A stretch of DNA of 7,653 bases from CAYXWM01 sp964468805 (GTDB lineage: Bacteria > Bacillota > Clostridia > Lachnospirales > WRBF01): contig CAYXWM010000086.1 of assembly GCA_964468805.1 (NCBI GenBank), positions 1 through 7,653 of the forward strand. Direction: 5' to 3'. The position numbers and the translations under genes are program-made. The notes under the pieces were generated by a model. That model worked only from the letters and a program-made list of their open reading frames with translations, was not told the origin of the DNA and did not search any database. This document shows, one piece after another, positions 1 to 6,522 of the stretch; the stretch's first letter is position 1; the number at the start of each line of letters is the position of its first letter.

Positions 1-79
1 TACAATAGGAGGTGCTTTTATTTCAATGTCCGTTTTACGGGGTTCTGTTCATTACTGCGGCTGTTTTTTTAATTTAGAC

Positions 80-216
80 TATACTTAATTTCATAAGGAA
101 TAGTAACGAAAGCTATTCTTCGCAAACGGTTCGCTCTTGCGTTTTATGAAAAAACACCGGTCGCTCACCACTGCGAATATACGCTTTTGTTACTGCTTAA
201 CTTGAAATTAAGCATA
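80..216. repeat. Imperfect long inverted repeat, possible MITE-like or structured element
   Basis: The arms 80-113 and 183-216 are complementary in two blocks. CTTAATTTCA (84-93) matches TGAAATTAAG (203-212), and AGTAACGAAAGC (102-113) pairs with GCTTTTGTTACT (183-194) with one G-T wobble. An 8-base mismatched stretch separates the blocks. Inside, TTCGCA (119-124) pairs with TGCGAA (172-177). GGAATAG (97-103) can instead fold locally with CTATTCT (113-119), and CGCAA (121-125) with TTGCG (137-141). A CGGT(T)CGCTC motif occurs twice (127-136 and 158-166). The element starts 10 bases past the amrS stop and has no T-run on the minus-strand exit side, so a simple terminator is unlikely. A non-autonomous mobile repeat or a structured 3' RNA is possible. 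No clear target-site duplication is visible. Confidence 0.45.
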
Positions 217-226
217 AAATCATTAC

Positions 227-1054
227 CTAACAGTTACCCACGAATACATAATTCAAATATTTTCGGGCAACTTCGGCTAGGTTGTAAATGGTATCTACAG
301 GGGTAGCCTGTTTATGCAGGTACTTATGTTGGGGAAAGAAACGCGAAATATGGAGAGGTATATTTTTGCTGATTGAAGCTATCCAAGCCGAAAGGTTTTC
401 AATTTCCTCCGGTGAGTCGTTTTCTTCCGGGACTATCAGCGTTGTAAGTTCTGTATGGCAGTAACGTGAGGCAAGCGTAACCGTATTTTTGACCGTCTCC
501 AAGTCACCCCGGAGTTTTTTATAGAAAGTATCGGTAAAGGCTTTTACGTCTATATTCATGGCATCGGTTAGGGGTAAAAGTTTAAGCAGAGGTTCTTCGT
601 TTATAAAACCGGCGGTGACTATTACGTTTTTAAGCCCGTAATCCCGTATTATTAGGGAACAATCATATATAAATTCATAGCCTATCAAAGGTTCGTTATA
701 GGTATATGCCAAACCTATATTCCCATCGGGAACCAGTTCGTAAGCCTTTTTAGCCAAGTCACCGGGTGTAACATAGATGCAATCCGTATCTTCTTCTTTA
801 GCTGTGGAAATGCTGTGGTTTTGGCAGAAGGGACAGCGTAAATTGCAGCCGTAACTGCCCACGGACAAAATCTTTGAGCCGGGCATAAACCTTGCCAGAG
901 GCTTTTTTTCGATGGGGTCAAGACCTATGGAGGTTATTTTTCCGTAATTTTCGGCTGTGATTATTCCGTCTGTATTTTTTCTGGCTCCGCAAAAACCGAG
1001 TTGTTCCGGATTTAATTGGCAGCCATGAGGGCAGATGTTACAGGTGGCTTTCAT
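227..1054 (-). CDS. amrS: AmmeMemoRadiSam system radical SAM enzyme (AmrS-like), short form
   Basis: This 275-residue protein belongs to the radical SAM superfamily, whose members use a [4Fe-4S] cluster to cleave S-adenosylmethionine into a radical. The cluster motif is C70-x3-C74-x2-C77 (GCNLRCPFCQN). The N-terminus has a second cysteine group, C5, C8, C12 and C22 (CNICPHGC...GFCGARKN), which is typical of the AMMECR1/MEMO-linked subfamily. The motifs AYTYNEPL (115-122) and MNIDVKAF (185-192) also fit. Its ATG lies inside the ATGA shared with the stop of the upstream MEMO/AMMECR1 gene, and GAGGTGG (1065-1071) serves as its ribosome site, so the two are probably translationally coupled. The substrate is unknown; modification of the MEMO partner is only a hypothesis. 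The protein ends at YVFVGNC, whereas many homologues continue with a further cysteine-containing segment. This may be a natural short clostridial form. Some databases label such proteins as pyruvate-formate-lyase activators. Confidence 0.9.
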   Translation of the reverse strand: MKATCNICPHGCQLNPEQLGFCGARKNTDGIITAENYGKITSIGLDPIEKKPLARFMPGSKILSVGSYGCNLRCPFCQNHSISTAKEEDTDCIYVTPGDLAKKAYELVPDGNIGLAYTYNEPLIGYEFIYDCSLIIRDYGLKNVIVTAGFINEEPLLKLLPLTDAMNIDVKAFTDTFYKKLRGDLETVKNTVTLASRYCHTELTTLIVPEENDSPEEIENLSAWIASISKNIPLHISRFFPQHKYLHKQATPVDTIYNLAEVARKYLNYVFVGNC

Positions 1055-2436
1055 GTATGACGCACCACCTCAAAGCGTTCAAGACTGTATTTTTCGCCGG
1101 GGTTGATGCCGGCCTTTTGGAGTGCGATTGAGATTTGCTGTGCTACAGTGTCTATACCGGTCAAGTTGGGCAGAAGCAATCCTCTTTTGTGTCCGCTTGA
1201 AACTATAACCCCATAACGCTTTACGTCCAACATATCCGCCGATTCTATGGGTTCCGCAGGAGAAAGCACGTCCACGCTGTAGACTATATGGGGCAATTCT
1301 TCCGGAGTAACCGGTTGGAAACGAGGGTCTTGAGATACGGAACTGACTGCATTTTCGAGGATTTCTTCGGCTACTGATTGGGTTGCGGGAGCTATAGTAC
1401 CTATGCAACCTCTTAATTCACCGTGTTTTTTAAGTGAAACAAAAACACCGGCTTGGGTATCCGTAAGCTCCTTTGGCAAGTCTTTGGGTAGGTCGGCGGT
1501 TTTGCCCGTATTTATAAAAAACTCTGCGGAATAACGGGCAAGGCGAACATATTCATCCTCATTTGCCCTAATTTCTTGCATACGTTGCTCTTGTTCCTCT
1601 TTATACAGTTGCAAAAACCTTCTGTTGCTGTCCTCGCCTTTGGGTATAAAAGAAGCAACGGCATAGCCCACGCCAAAGGTTCCTTGGTAGGACAGCAATT
1701 CACAGTCCAATGCTTTGCCATCCAAGGTTCCCGCCATAATTATAAAGGAACGTAAACCGCATTCGGCGGCTTTTTCCGAAAAATCCGGTTCAAAGGTAAG
1801 AAAACGCAAGAAATCCCCTTGGGACATGGCTTGGGTAATTTCCTTGTCGAAATTAACGCCTTCTTCCGAATAACCGTAGGGGCCTGATTGCAAAAGCTTG
1901 TGAGAAAGGTCACCGCTTGCAATAAATACAATTCTTTTACCCATCTTTTCCGCTGTTTCGGCTATACTCATTCCGAATTTGTAATGTTCCTCAACGGTCA
2001 TTCCGGAAAGTCCTATACGGACATATTTACAGTCACTGTATTCCTCCGCAATAAATTTCAACGGTACAAGCGTTCCGTGGTCCAAGAGAGGTGTTTTTTC
2101 TCCCAAGGTTCCGGCGTATATTCCTGCTGCTTGGGATTGTTTTTCAAGTTCTTTAACAAAATCCTCGTCGTAATTTATTTTCATATTGACCTGTGAAGCA
2201 CCGAATTTTACCATGCTTCCTTCTGCAGTTTTTCCGGGAGATATATGGAAATAGTCAGCGTAAGTTATGCTGTGAGGAGAGGTTATAACTATGGTATCGG
2301 GACGCAATTCCTTAATGCGTTTTGAAACTTCTCGGCATGAATCCGCGGTTTTTTGGATTTTCGTTTCTTCGCCTTTTCCCACCTCCGGTAGGATAATAGG
2401 CGGATGCGGCATTATAAAGCCTGCCAATATGGGCAT
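1051..2436 (-). CDS. Fused MEMO-like (protein B) and AMMECR1 (protein A) protein
   Basis: This 461-residue two-domain protein fuses two AmmeMemoRadiSam components. Residues 1 to about 268 form a MEMO/LigB-like domain, related to class III extradiol dioxygenases. Likely metal-site or pocket residues are H11 (MPHPPII), H55 (TSPHS), H120 (LDHGT), D176 and H179 (SGDLSH) and C226 (ECGLRS). From memory, H11, H55 and C226 line up with the human MEMO1 metal-site residues. Residues 270-290 look like a charged helical linker. Residues from about 292 to 461 are an AMMECR1 domain with the hallmark LRGCIG (341-346, C344), DPRF..VT.EEL (370-381) and GLLLPNL (419-425). The start ATG is backed by AAAGGAGGT at 2446-2454 with a 10-base spacer. 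It lies 88 bases after yjbQ and overlaps amrS by 4 bases, indicating an operon. In many genomes the two domains are separate genes. The reaction is not known; enzyme activity of either domain is inference. Confidence 0.93.
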   Translation of the reverse strand: MPILAGFIMPHPPIILPEVGKGEETKIQKTADSCREVSKRIKELRPDTIVITSPHSITYADYFHISPGKTAEGSMVKFGASQVNMKINYDEDFVKELEKQSQAAGIYAGTLGEKTPLLDHGTLVPLKFIAEEYSDCKYVRIGLSGMTVEEHYKFGMSIAETAEKMGKRIVFIASGDLSHKLLQSGPYGYSEEGVNFDKEITQAMSQGDFLRFLTFEPDFSEKAAECGLRSFIIMAGTLDGKALDCELLSYQGTFGVGYAVASFIPKGEDSNRRFLQLYKEEQEQRMQEIRANEDEYVRLARYSAEFFINTGKTADLPKDLPKELTDTQAGVFVSLKKHGELRGCIGTIAPATQSVAEEILENAVSSVSQDPRFQPVTPEELPHIVYSVDVLSPAEPIESADMLDVKRYGVIVSSGHKRGLLLPNLTGIDTVAQQISIALQKAGINPGEKYSLERFEVVRHT

Positions 2437-2524
2437 ATGCCGGTTACCTCCTTTCGTTATACCTTCTGAATTGTAGTTTTATGTTACCCTTAATTTTACT
2501 ATACAATTCCAAAAAGGCAAGTCT

Positions 2525-2923
2525 TTATCCTCTGATTACTTTTATTTGGAACTTTCTGTTTCTTGGCCCGTCAAATTCGCAAAAGTATATCCCTTGCCAA
2601 GTACCCAGAAGCGGCTTACCGTCGGCAATTATAATTGTTTGCCCTGTACCTACGCAGCTTGCTTTAAGATGTGCTGAGGAGTTTCCTTCGGAATGACAAA
2701 ATTCTTTTCTGTCGGGAAAAGCCTTGTCCAAACCCAAAGCCAAATCAATTAAAACATCCGGGTCGGCGTTTTCGTTTACGGTAATGCCTGCTGTGGTATG
2801 AGGACAGTAAATTACGCAAATTCCATCGGTAATTCCTGATTTGGAAACGGCTTCTTTTACGGCGTAAGTTATATCATAAAAATGTTCTCTGTGTTTGGTT
2901 TGAATGTTGAAGGTCAGTAACAT
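2525..2923 (-). CDS. yjbQ: YjbQ / UPF0047 family protein, secondary thiamine-phosphate synthase-like
   Basis: This 132-residue protein is full length for the YjbQ family, compact single-domain proteins that form oligomers. E. coli YjbQ has weak thiamine-phosphate synthase activity, but the true role is unsettled. Visible signatures are CPHTTAGITVNENADPDV (40-57, with H42, N50, E51, N52 and D54), H77 with the following GNSSAHLK (80-87, H85), and GTWQGIYFCEFDGPR (107-121). The conserved histidines and acids probably form a metal or phosphate site. The start ATG has an AAAGGAG site at 2930-2936, and an extended -10 promoter lies just upstream, making this the likely first gene of the operon with the MEMO/AMMECR1 fusion and amrS. 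No thiamine gene is seen nearby, so a thiamine role is not supported by context. Family assignment is secure; function is not. Confidence 0.93.
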   Translation of the reverse strand: MLLTFNIQTKHREHFYDITYAVKEAVSKSGITDGICVIYCPHTTAGITVNENADPDVLIDLALGLDKAFPDRKEFCHSEGNSSAHLKASCVGTGQTIIIADGKPLLGTWQGIYFCEFDGPRNRKFQIKVIRG

Positions 2924-2952
2924 ATAAGTCTCCTTTAGGTAATTTTGGGAGT

Positions 2953-2961
2953 ATTATAACA
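2953..2961 (-). promoter_or_regulatory. Extended -10 promoter for the yjbQ-MEMO/AMMECR1-amrS operon
   Basis: Read on the minus strand this is TGTTATAAT, a perfect TATAAT (2953-2958) with the TG of an extended -10 element. No good -35 hexamer lies 16-18 bases upstream, which is usual for extended -10 promoters. Transcription would start near 2946, giving a 5' leader of only about 20 nt that contains the yjbQ ribosome site. Confidence 0.6.
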
Positions 2962-3129
2962 TATAATTCAATGTGAACGCCGGAAAAAATACAATTATAC
3001 AGACTGATTTCGGGAAAAAGCCGAAATATATAAGTAAAGATGAAAGTAACGGGGAAAAATGGGCTATAATTAAATATCCGGTTACCTAATCTGACGCAAT
3101 TGACTTTAGCACGGCAAATCTTTAAATGA

Positions 3130-3158
3130 TTGACAGTATCCTAAAACTTTGCTATGCT
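3130..3158 (+). promoter_or_regulatory. Sigma-A-type promoter facing the pyrophosphatase gene
   Basis: A perfect -35 TTGACA (3130-3135) is followed after exactly 17 bases by TATGCT (3153-3158), a 4-of-6 match to TATAAT. Transcription would start near 3165, about 270 nt before the gene. A second TTGACT lies 30 bases upstream (3100-3105) with a weak TTAAAT (3122-3127), and a lone TATAAT sits at 3065-3070, so additional starts are possible. Confidence 0.55.
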
Positions 3159-3223
3159 AATAAATGATATTTGTCATTAATATTTGCGGTAATATTACAT
3201 TATTTTACTTATATAGATTACTC

Positions 3224-3263
3224 TAAACCGGCCAAAGTTTTTTGTGAACCGGTTTAAATTTTT
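3224..3263 (+). terminator. Terminator-like hairpin inside the pyrophosphatase leader (possible attenuator)
   Basis: TAAACCGG (3224-3231) pairs perfectly with CCGGTTTA (3249-3256), and an inner CAAA/TTTG (3233-3236 with 3241-3244) can stack above it. AA and then five T follow (3257-3263). The element lies about 60-100 nt after the predicted transcription start and well before the gene. It could end a short transcript or act as an attenuator. The stem is short, so termination strength is uncertain. Confidence 0.4.
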
Positions 3264-3424
3264 GCAACAGATTTTTTGAGTAGTACTGTTCTTCTTTTGA
3301 AACACGGATATAATTGCGTTGTTGCATATGTGATTTTGGCATAAAGCCTCTTTTAGTGAACGCTTTTGAGCAACAGAAAATATATCTGTCATTAAATGAA
3401 GATTAGTATAACCAAGGCTTTTTA

Positions 3425-3429
3425 AAGGA
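3425..3429 (+). promoter_or_regulatory. Ribosome binding site that fixes the pyrophosphatase start
   Basis: AAGGA lies 9 bases before ATG 3439, a normal spacing. The longer reading frame begins at TTG 3430, which directly abuts this site and leaves no spacer. The ATG is therefore the better start, and the protein begins MENTVYVFGHKNPDTDS. Confidence 0.75.
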
Positions 3430-3438
3430 TTGATAAGT

Positions 3439-5058
3439 ATGGAAAATACGGTATATGTGTTTGGTCATAAAAACCCCGATACAGACTCCATATGCTCGGC
3501 GATTTGTTATGCGGAACTGAAACGCTTGTTGGGCGTAAAAAACGCTCAAGCTTTCAGACTTGGTGAATTGACCAAAGAAACTCAATTTGTTCTTGATTAT
3601 TTCAAATTCGATGCACCTGAATTGTTAAAAGACGTAAAGCCACAGATTAAGGATTTGCAAATATACCGTCCGCTTGCCATAAGCAAAGAAGAGCCCATTA
3701 AAAGAGTTTGGGAACAACTTAAACGCACCGACGGAAATAAAATCGTCTCCATAATAGACACAGATGGGTTCCTTGAAGGACTTATTTCGGTAGGCGATAT
3801 AGCAGAAATTTACATGAACAATAACAACGAAAATATACTCAAGGAAAGCAAAATCTTTTTCAGAAATTTAATAGATGTTGTGGACGGAGAAATACTCTGC
3901 GGCGGCTACCCATCCAGGATAATCGAAGGCGGCATTTACCTGGTCAGTACGTTGGATGAGGATACATACTTAAATTACAAAGACATTTTAATAGTAAACA
4001 ATCAAAAGGACTTTAACAAGTATGCAACCCAAACCCAGTGCGGAGTAATTATCGTTACCGACAATATTAACCCCAATATTCCCGAAGGCTGTTACAAATG
4101 CATAGTGAAGGTTCCTTACAACTATATGAAGACCATCAGTATCCTGTTTCAAAGCCTTTCCGTGGAAGCGATAATGAAAACGGAAAAAATCGAACTTTTC
4201 GTTGAGGATAACTACGTTTCCGATGCGGCTGAAATGATGCGAACATCAGCTTACAGAAACTTTCCCGTGTTGGACGGCGAAGGTAAATTTGTGGGCATAG
4301 TTTCACGCAGACATTTACTTGGAATTAACCGTAAAAAATGCATATTGGTTGACCATAACGAGAGAGGTCAGTCCGTAGCCGGTTTGGCAGATGCTCAAAT
4401 CGTGGAAATAATCGACCATCACCGCGTTGCTGACATTCAAACCTCCGACCCCTTGTATGTACGCTCGGAGCCGGTGGGCTGTACCGCAACCATAGTATAC
4501 AAAGCATACTGCGAAAATAAGATATTCCCTCGCAAAGAAATATCCGGGTTGCTCTTATCCGCAATACTTTCGGATACCTTAAAATTCACCTCGCCTACCT
4601 GTACGGATGATGACAGAAAGGCGGCAAAAGAGCTTGCTATTTTGGCAGAAGTGGATTTAGAGGAATATTCCTTTGAAATGTTGGCGGCAGGCACGGCTAT
4701 TACCGAGTTTACCGCAGAAGAACTTCTGCAAATGGACAGAAAAGAATTTGTGTTCGACAGATATAAAATATCCATAACGCAAATGAACACCATGAGCTTA
4801 CGCAGTTTAACCTCCATAAAACAAGACATCATTGAGGCAATGAAAAAACTGGCGGACAGCCACGGATACGATTTGGTTATATTTATGATTACAGACTTGA
4901 TATTGAGCGGAAGCGAAATAATTTCCTACGGACGCAAAAAAGACCTAGTTAAAAAGGCCTTTAAAATGAGCGAAAACGAAGATATTAAATTCCTGCCGGG
5001 GGTTGTTTCGAGGAAAAAACAAGTTGTACCCAACTTAATTTCCGCTTCTAAGATGTAA
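3439..5058 (+). CDS. Manganese-dependent (family II) inorganic pyrophosphatase with CBS and DRTGG domains
   Basis: This 539-residue cytosolic enzyme would hydrolyse pyrophosphate to phosphate, pulling biosynthetic reactions forward. The catalytic DHH domain is split by a regulatory insert. Its first part carries GHKNPDTDS (H10, D14, D16). CBS domain 1 covers about 66-125, a DRTGG domain about 130-245 and CBS domain 2 about 245-300. The DHH core resumes with VDHNE (D305), IIDHHRV (D326, H327, H328) and LSDTLKF (D379). The C-terminal DHHA2 domain ends with the substrate-binding SRKKQ (524-528). All expected metal and phosphate ligands are present, so it should be active. In characterised clostridial homologues of this architecture, AMP and ADP inhibit while ATP and diadenosine polyphosphates activate; the same is inferred here. 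It stands alone behind its own promoter and long leader, and a strong hairpin follows the stop. Length and domain order are normal for the CBS-DRTGG subgroup. Confidence 0.96.
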   Translation: MENTVYVFGHKNPDTDSICSAICYAELKRLLGVKNAQAFRLGELTKETQFVLDYFKFDAPELLKDVKPQIKDLQIYRPLAISKEEPIKRVWEQLKRTDGNKIVSIIDTDGFLEGLISVGDIAEIYMNNNNENILKESKIFFRNLIDVVDGEILCGGYPSRIIEGGIYLVSTLDEDTYLNYKDILIVNNQKDFNKYATQTQCGVIIVTDNINPNIPEGCYKCIVKVPYNYMKTISILFQSLSVEAIMKTEKIELFVEDNYVSDAAEMMRTSAYRNFPVLDGEGKFVGIVSRRHLLGINRKKCILVDHNERGQSVAGLADAQIVEIIDHHRVADIQTSDPLYVRSEPVGCTATIVYKAYCENKIFPRKEISGLLLSAILSDTLKFTSPTCTDDDRKAAKELAILAEVDLEEYSFEMLAAGTAITEFTAEELLQMDRKEFVFDRYKISITQMNTMSLRSLTSIKQDIIEAMKKLADSHGYDLVIFMITDLILSGSEIISYGRKKDLVKKAFKMSENEDIKFLPGVVSRKKQVVPNLISASKM

Positions 5059-5080
5059 TACTATATTTTTAAAAAATCGT

Positions 5081-5127
5081 TGAGGGAGAACACTTTTTTC
5101 AAACCGAGAAAAAAGTGTTCTCCCTCA
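5081..5127. terminator. Bidirectional intrinsic terminator between convergent genes
   Basis: A perfect 19-bp stem (5081-5099 with 5109-5127) has a 9-base loop. The strong core is TGAGGGAGAACAC. On the plus strand it is followed by TATTTTCTCTTT, serving the pyrophosphatase gene. On the minus strand it is followed by ACGATTTTTT, serving the MFS gene that ends at 5153. It lies 22 bases after one stop and 25 bases after the other, the expected place for a shared terminator. Confidence 0.88.
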
Positions 5128-5152
5128 TATTTTCTCTTTCCCAAGAAGCCCG

Positions 5153-6415
5153 TTAAGCTTTACGTAAATTTCTGAAAAGCACAAATCCAAAGCTTAACAA
5201 TCGCATACCGAAAACAACATACAATCCTATTTCCACATTGAAATTATTAATAAGCAAAAATGCCGTAATACAGGAAAGCAATATGGCTATATTAACAAAG
5301 GTATTATAAGTACCCAAACAAATCAGCCGGTTTTCTTCCGGGGTTACTCGAAGTAAACCGTTTAAGAGGGTAACGTTTGCTCCTATAATAGCAAAGCCGT
5401 TAAATGCGGATGTAAAGGTCATTACGTATACATTGGGCGTTAAAACCATAAACAATATAACAAAGCTCATAATTAAGGCGGCAACCGAAAAGGCATGGTT
5501 GTTGCCTTTTTTTTGTATCAGCCTATTCCAAAAACCTGCCGACAGAAATGAAGCCAAACCGGCACTTATGGAGAAGATCGCCAAGCGAATCTCGTCAGCC
5601 TGTAGATTTTTTATTTGGTAAAAAACAGTCAAGGGCCAACCCACACGCCAGGCATATTGAAAGATAATTGAAGTAAATAAGTAATCTCTAAAGGGTTTGT
5701 TTTTCAAAATTTCTTTTACTGCATGTTTAGTTATCTTGTTATTGCCGGTTTCTGTGGGTTCGGTTTTTTTAAATTTAGCAAACATATAGACTTCATACAA
5801 ACCGAACAAAAAGGAAGCTACGAAGAAAAACTGATAGTATATAATTCTTTCCTCATGATTCCGGGGAAATACGGATATTATCAAACCGGTCAACAGGGTA
5901 ACCAAAATAATTACCCCATACCCGAATTTATTTCTCAGGGATATGGCTGTAGCACGGACTTTTCCGTTAAAAAGTTCGCCCAAAAGTCCTTGTAAAGAGG
6001 TTTGGGCTATGGCTTCGGGGAAGTTCATTATGCTAAGAAGTACCAAAAACAGGGTTGCTTGTATGCCCGGTTCAAAAAAAGGTACAAAAGCAATTAACAA
6101 CAGAAACAGTCGGCTTAACAAAAAGCATATTACGGTAATGCTTTTCTTGTTTGCATGTTTTGCCACAAAAAAAGAGCCGGGCAACAAAACCAACGCTCCA
6201 ACCAACCCCGAAAACGCATCCAACATGGATATATGGAAGGATGTACCACCCAAACGCTCGAGAAATTTTACCGAAAAAGGTCTGTAGGAATTATAGCTTG
6301 CGTCGTAAAGCAGTCCATAGAAAATAAATATAAGTATATTGGGATTGATTCTATTCAATTGGGCTACAGACAATTTCATACGATTAACTATTCGTTTGAT
6401 GAATAACCCTCCCAC
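5153..6415 (-). CDS. Major facilitator superfamily (MFS) transporter, substrate unknown
   Basis: This is an integral inner-membrane protein of up to 420 residues. About twelve hydrophobic segments are visible, roughly at 26-43, 64-86, 93-113, 117-137, 163-183, 192-213, 243-268, 277-299, 307-327, 330-352, 364-389 and 394-415. A charged cytoplasmic loop at 214-242 divides the two six-helix halves, the normal MFS plan. The loop after helix 2 (AKHANKKS, 85-92) is basic, like MFS motif A, but lacks its usual Asp-Arg. Substrate and direction of transport cannot be read from the sequence. The start is uncertain. The longest frame opens with GTG at 6415, but the best ribosome-like site, GGGAGGG (6407-6413), lies inside codons 2-3. 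ATG 6379 (residue 13) gives a 408-residue protein but is 27 bases past that site. It lies downstream of the HAD gene on the same strand, 145 bases away, with a hairpin between. Confidence 0.88.
   Translation of the reverse strand: MGGLFIKRIVNRMKLSVAQLNRINPNILIFIFYGLLYDASYNSYRPFSVKFLERLGGTSFHISMLDAFSGLVGALVLLPGSFFVAKHANKKSITVICFLLSRLFLLLIAFVPFFEPGIQATLFLVLLSIMNFPEAIAQTSLQGLLGELFNGKVRATAISLRNKFGYGVIILVTLLTGLIISVFPRNHEERIIYYQFFFVASFLFGLYEVYMFAKFKKTEPTETGNNKITKHAVKEILKNKPFRDYLFTSIIFQYAWRVGWPLTVFYQIKNLQADEIRLAIFSISAGLASFLSAGFWNRLIQKKGNNHAFSVAALIMSFVILFMVLTPNVYVMTFTSAFNGFAIIGANVTLLNGLLRVTPEENRLICLGTYNTFVNIAILLSCITAFLLINNFNVEIGLYVVFGMRLLSFGFVLFRNLRKA
6407..6413 (-). promoter_or_regulatory. Misplaced strong Shine-Dalgarno-like site at the MFS gene start
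   Basis: On the minus strand this reads GGGAGGG, the best ribosome-site match near the MFS gene. No ATG, GTG or TTG follows in frame at 5-12 bases; an in-frame ATC sits 6 bases away and ATG 6379 lies 27 bases away. It therefore leaves the true start unresolved rather than settling it. Confidence 0.3.
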
Positions 6416-6473
6416 ATAAACGCCGAGTAACTGAATTCTAAAAACCTAGTCGCCGGATTGTTTGATAAACGCC

Positions 6474-6522
6474 TTGGGCAGAAAACCTTAGGTGAAGGTT
6501 TAACACAAGGTTTTCTGCTCAA
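6474..6522. terminator. Hairpin between the HAD and MFS genes (weak terminator or leader structure)
   Basis: TTGGGCAGAAAACCTT (6474-6489) pairs with AAGGTTTTCTGCTCAA (6507-6522) over 16 pairs with one G-T, around a 17-base loop. AAACCTT (6483-6489) can instead pair with AAGGTTT (6495-6501) inside the loop, so two folds compete. On the minus strand, the direction of both flanking genes, the exit side reads GGCGTTTATC without a good T-run, so termination would be inefficient. On the plus strand CGTTTTT follows closely, but no plus-strand gene needs it. It could be a leaky terminator after the HAD gene or an attenuator in the MFS leader. Confidence 0.4.

Larger units (their letters stand above)
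3165..3438 (+). other. Long structured 5' leader of the pyrophosphatase gene
   Basis: About 270 bases without a convincing gene lie between the predicted start of transcription and the ATG. Hairpins seen by eye are TAATATT/AATATTA (3178-3184 with 3191-3197), the terminator-like hairpin at 3224-3263, GCGTT/AACGC (3316-3320 with 3359-3363) and ACAGA/TCTGT (3373-3377 with 3385-3389). GCAACAG occurs twice (3264-3270 and 3370-3376), and either copy can pair through GCAACA with TGTTGC at 3320-3325, so the two pairings exclude each other. I could not match the leader to a known riboswitch. In particular I did not find the fluoride riboswitch core, which often precedes pyrophosphatase genes. Confidence 0.35.

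Noticed and set aside
26..88. Small plus-strand frame ATG...TAA of 20 codons after an AGGAGG at 7-12
   Set aside because: The site is 13 bases from the ATG, the peptide resembles no family I know, and the same frame is open to the window edge, so it could equally be the tail of a gene starting outside or noise.
3007..3027. 7-bp hairpin ATTTCGG/CCGAAAT in the divergent region
   Set aside because: It lies upstream of both predicted promoters and lacks a T-run, so there is no evidence that it is transcribed or functional.
3164..3226. 20-codon leader ORF ending exactly at the leader hairpin
   Set aside because: Its ATG coincides with the predicted transcription start and has no ribosome site, so translation is unlikely. 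The stop position at the hairpin is probably coincidence.
3195..3392. 65-residue minus-strand reading frame in the pyrophosphatase leader
   Set aside because: It has no ribosome site and an unfamiliar, low-complexity composition, and it lies antisense over leader hairpins. It is most likely a chance frame.
3396..3425. Nine-codon ORF just upstream of the pyrophosphatase ribosome site
   Set aside because: It has no Shine-Dalgarno sequence and is too short to support.
3165..3438. Fluoride riboswitch, T-box or c-di-GMP riboswitch in front of the pyrophosphatase gene
   Set aside because: I looked for their conserved core sequences and did not find them by eye.
3430..3441. TTG start at 3430 for the pyrophosphatase
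   Set aside because: The ribosome site directly abuts the TTG. ATG 3439 has correct spacing and gives the usual family N-terminus.
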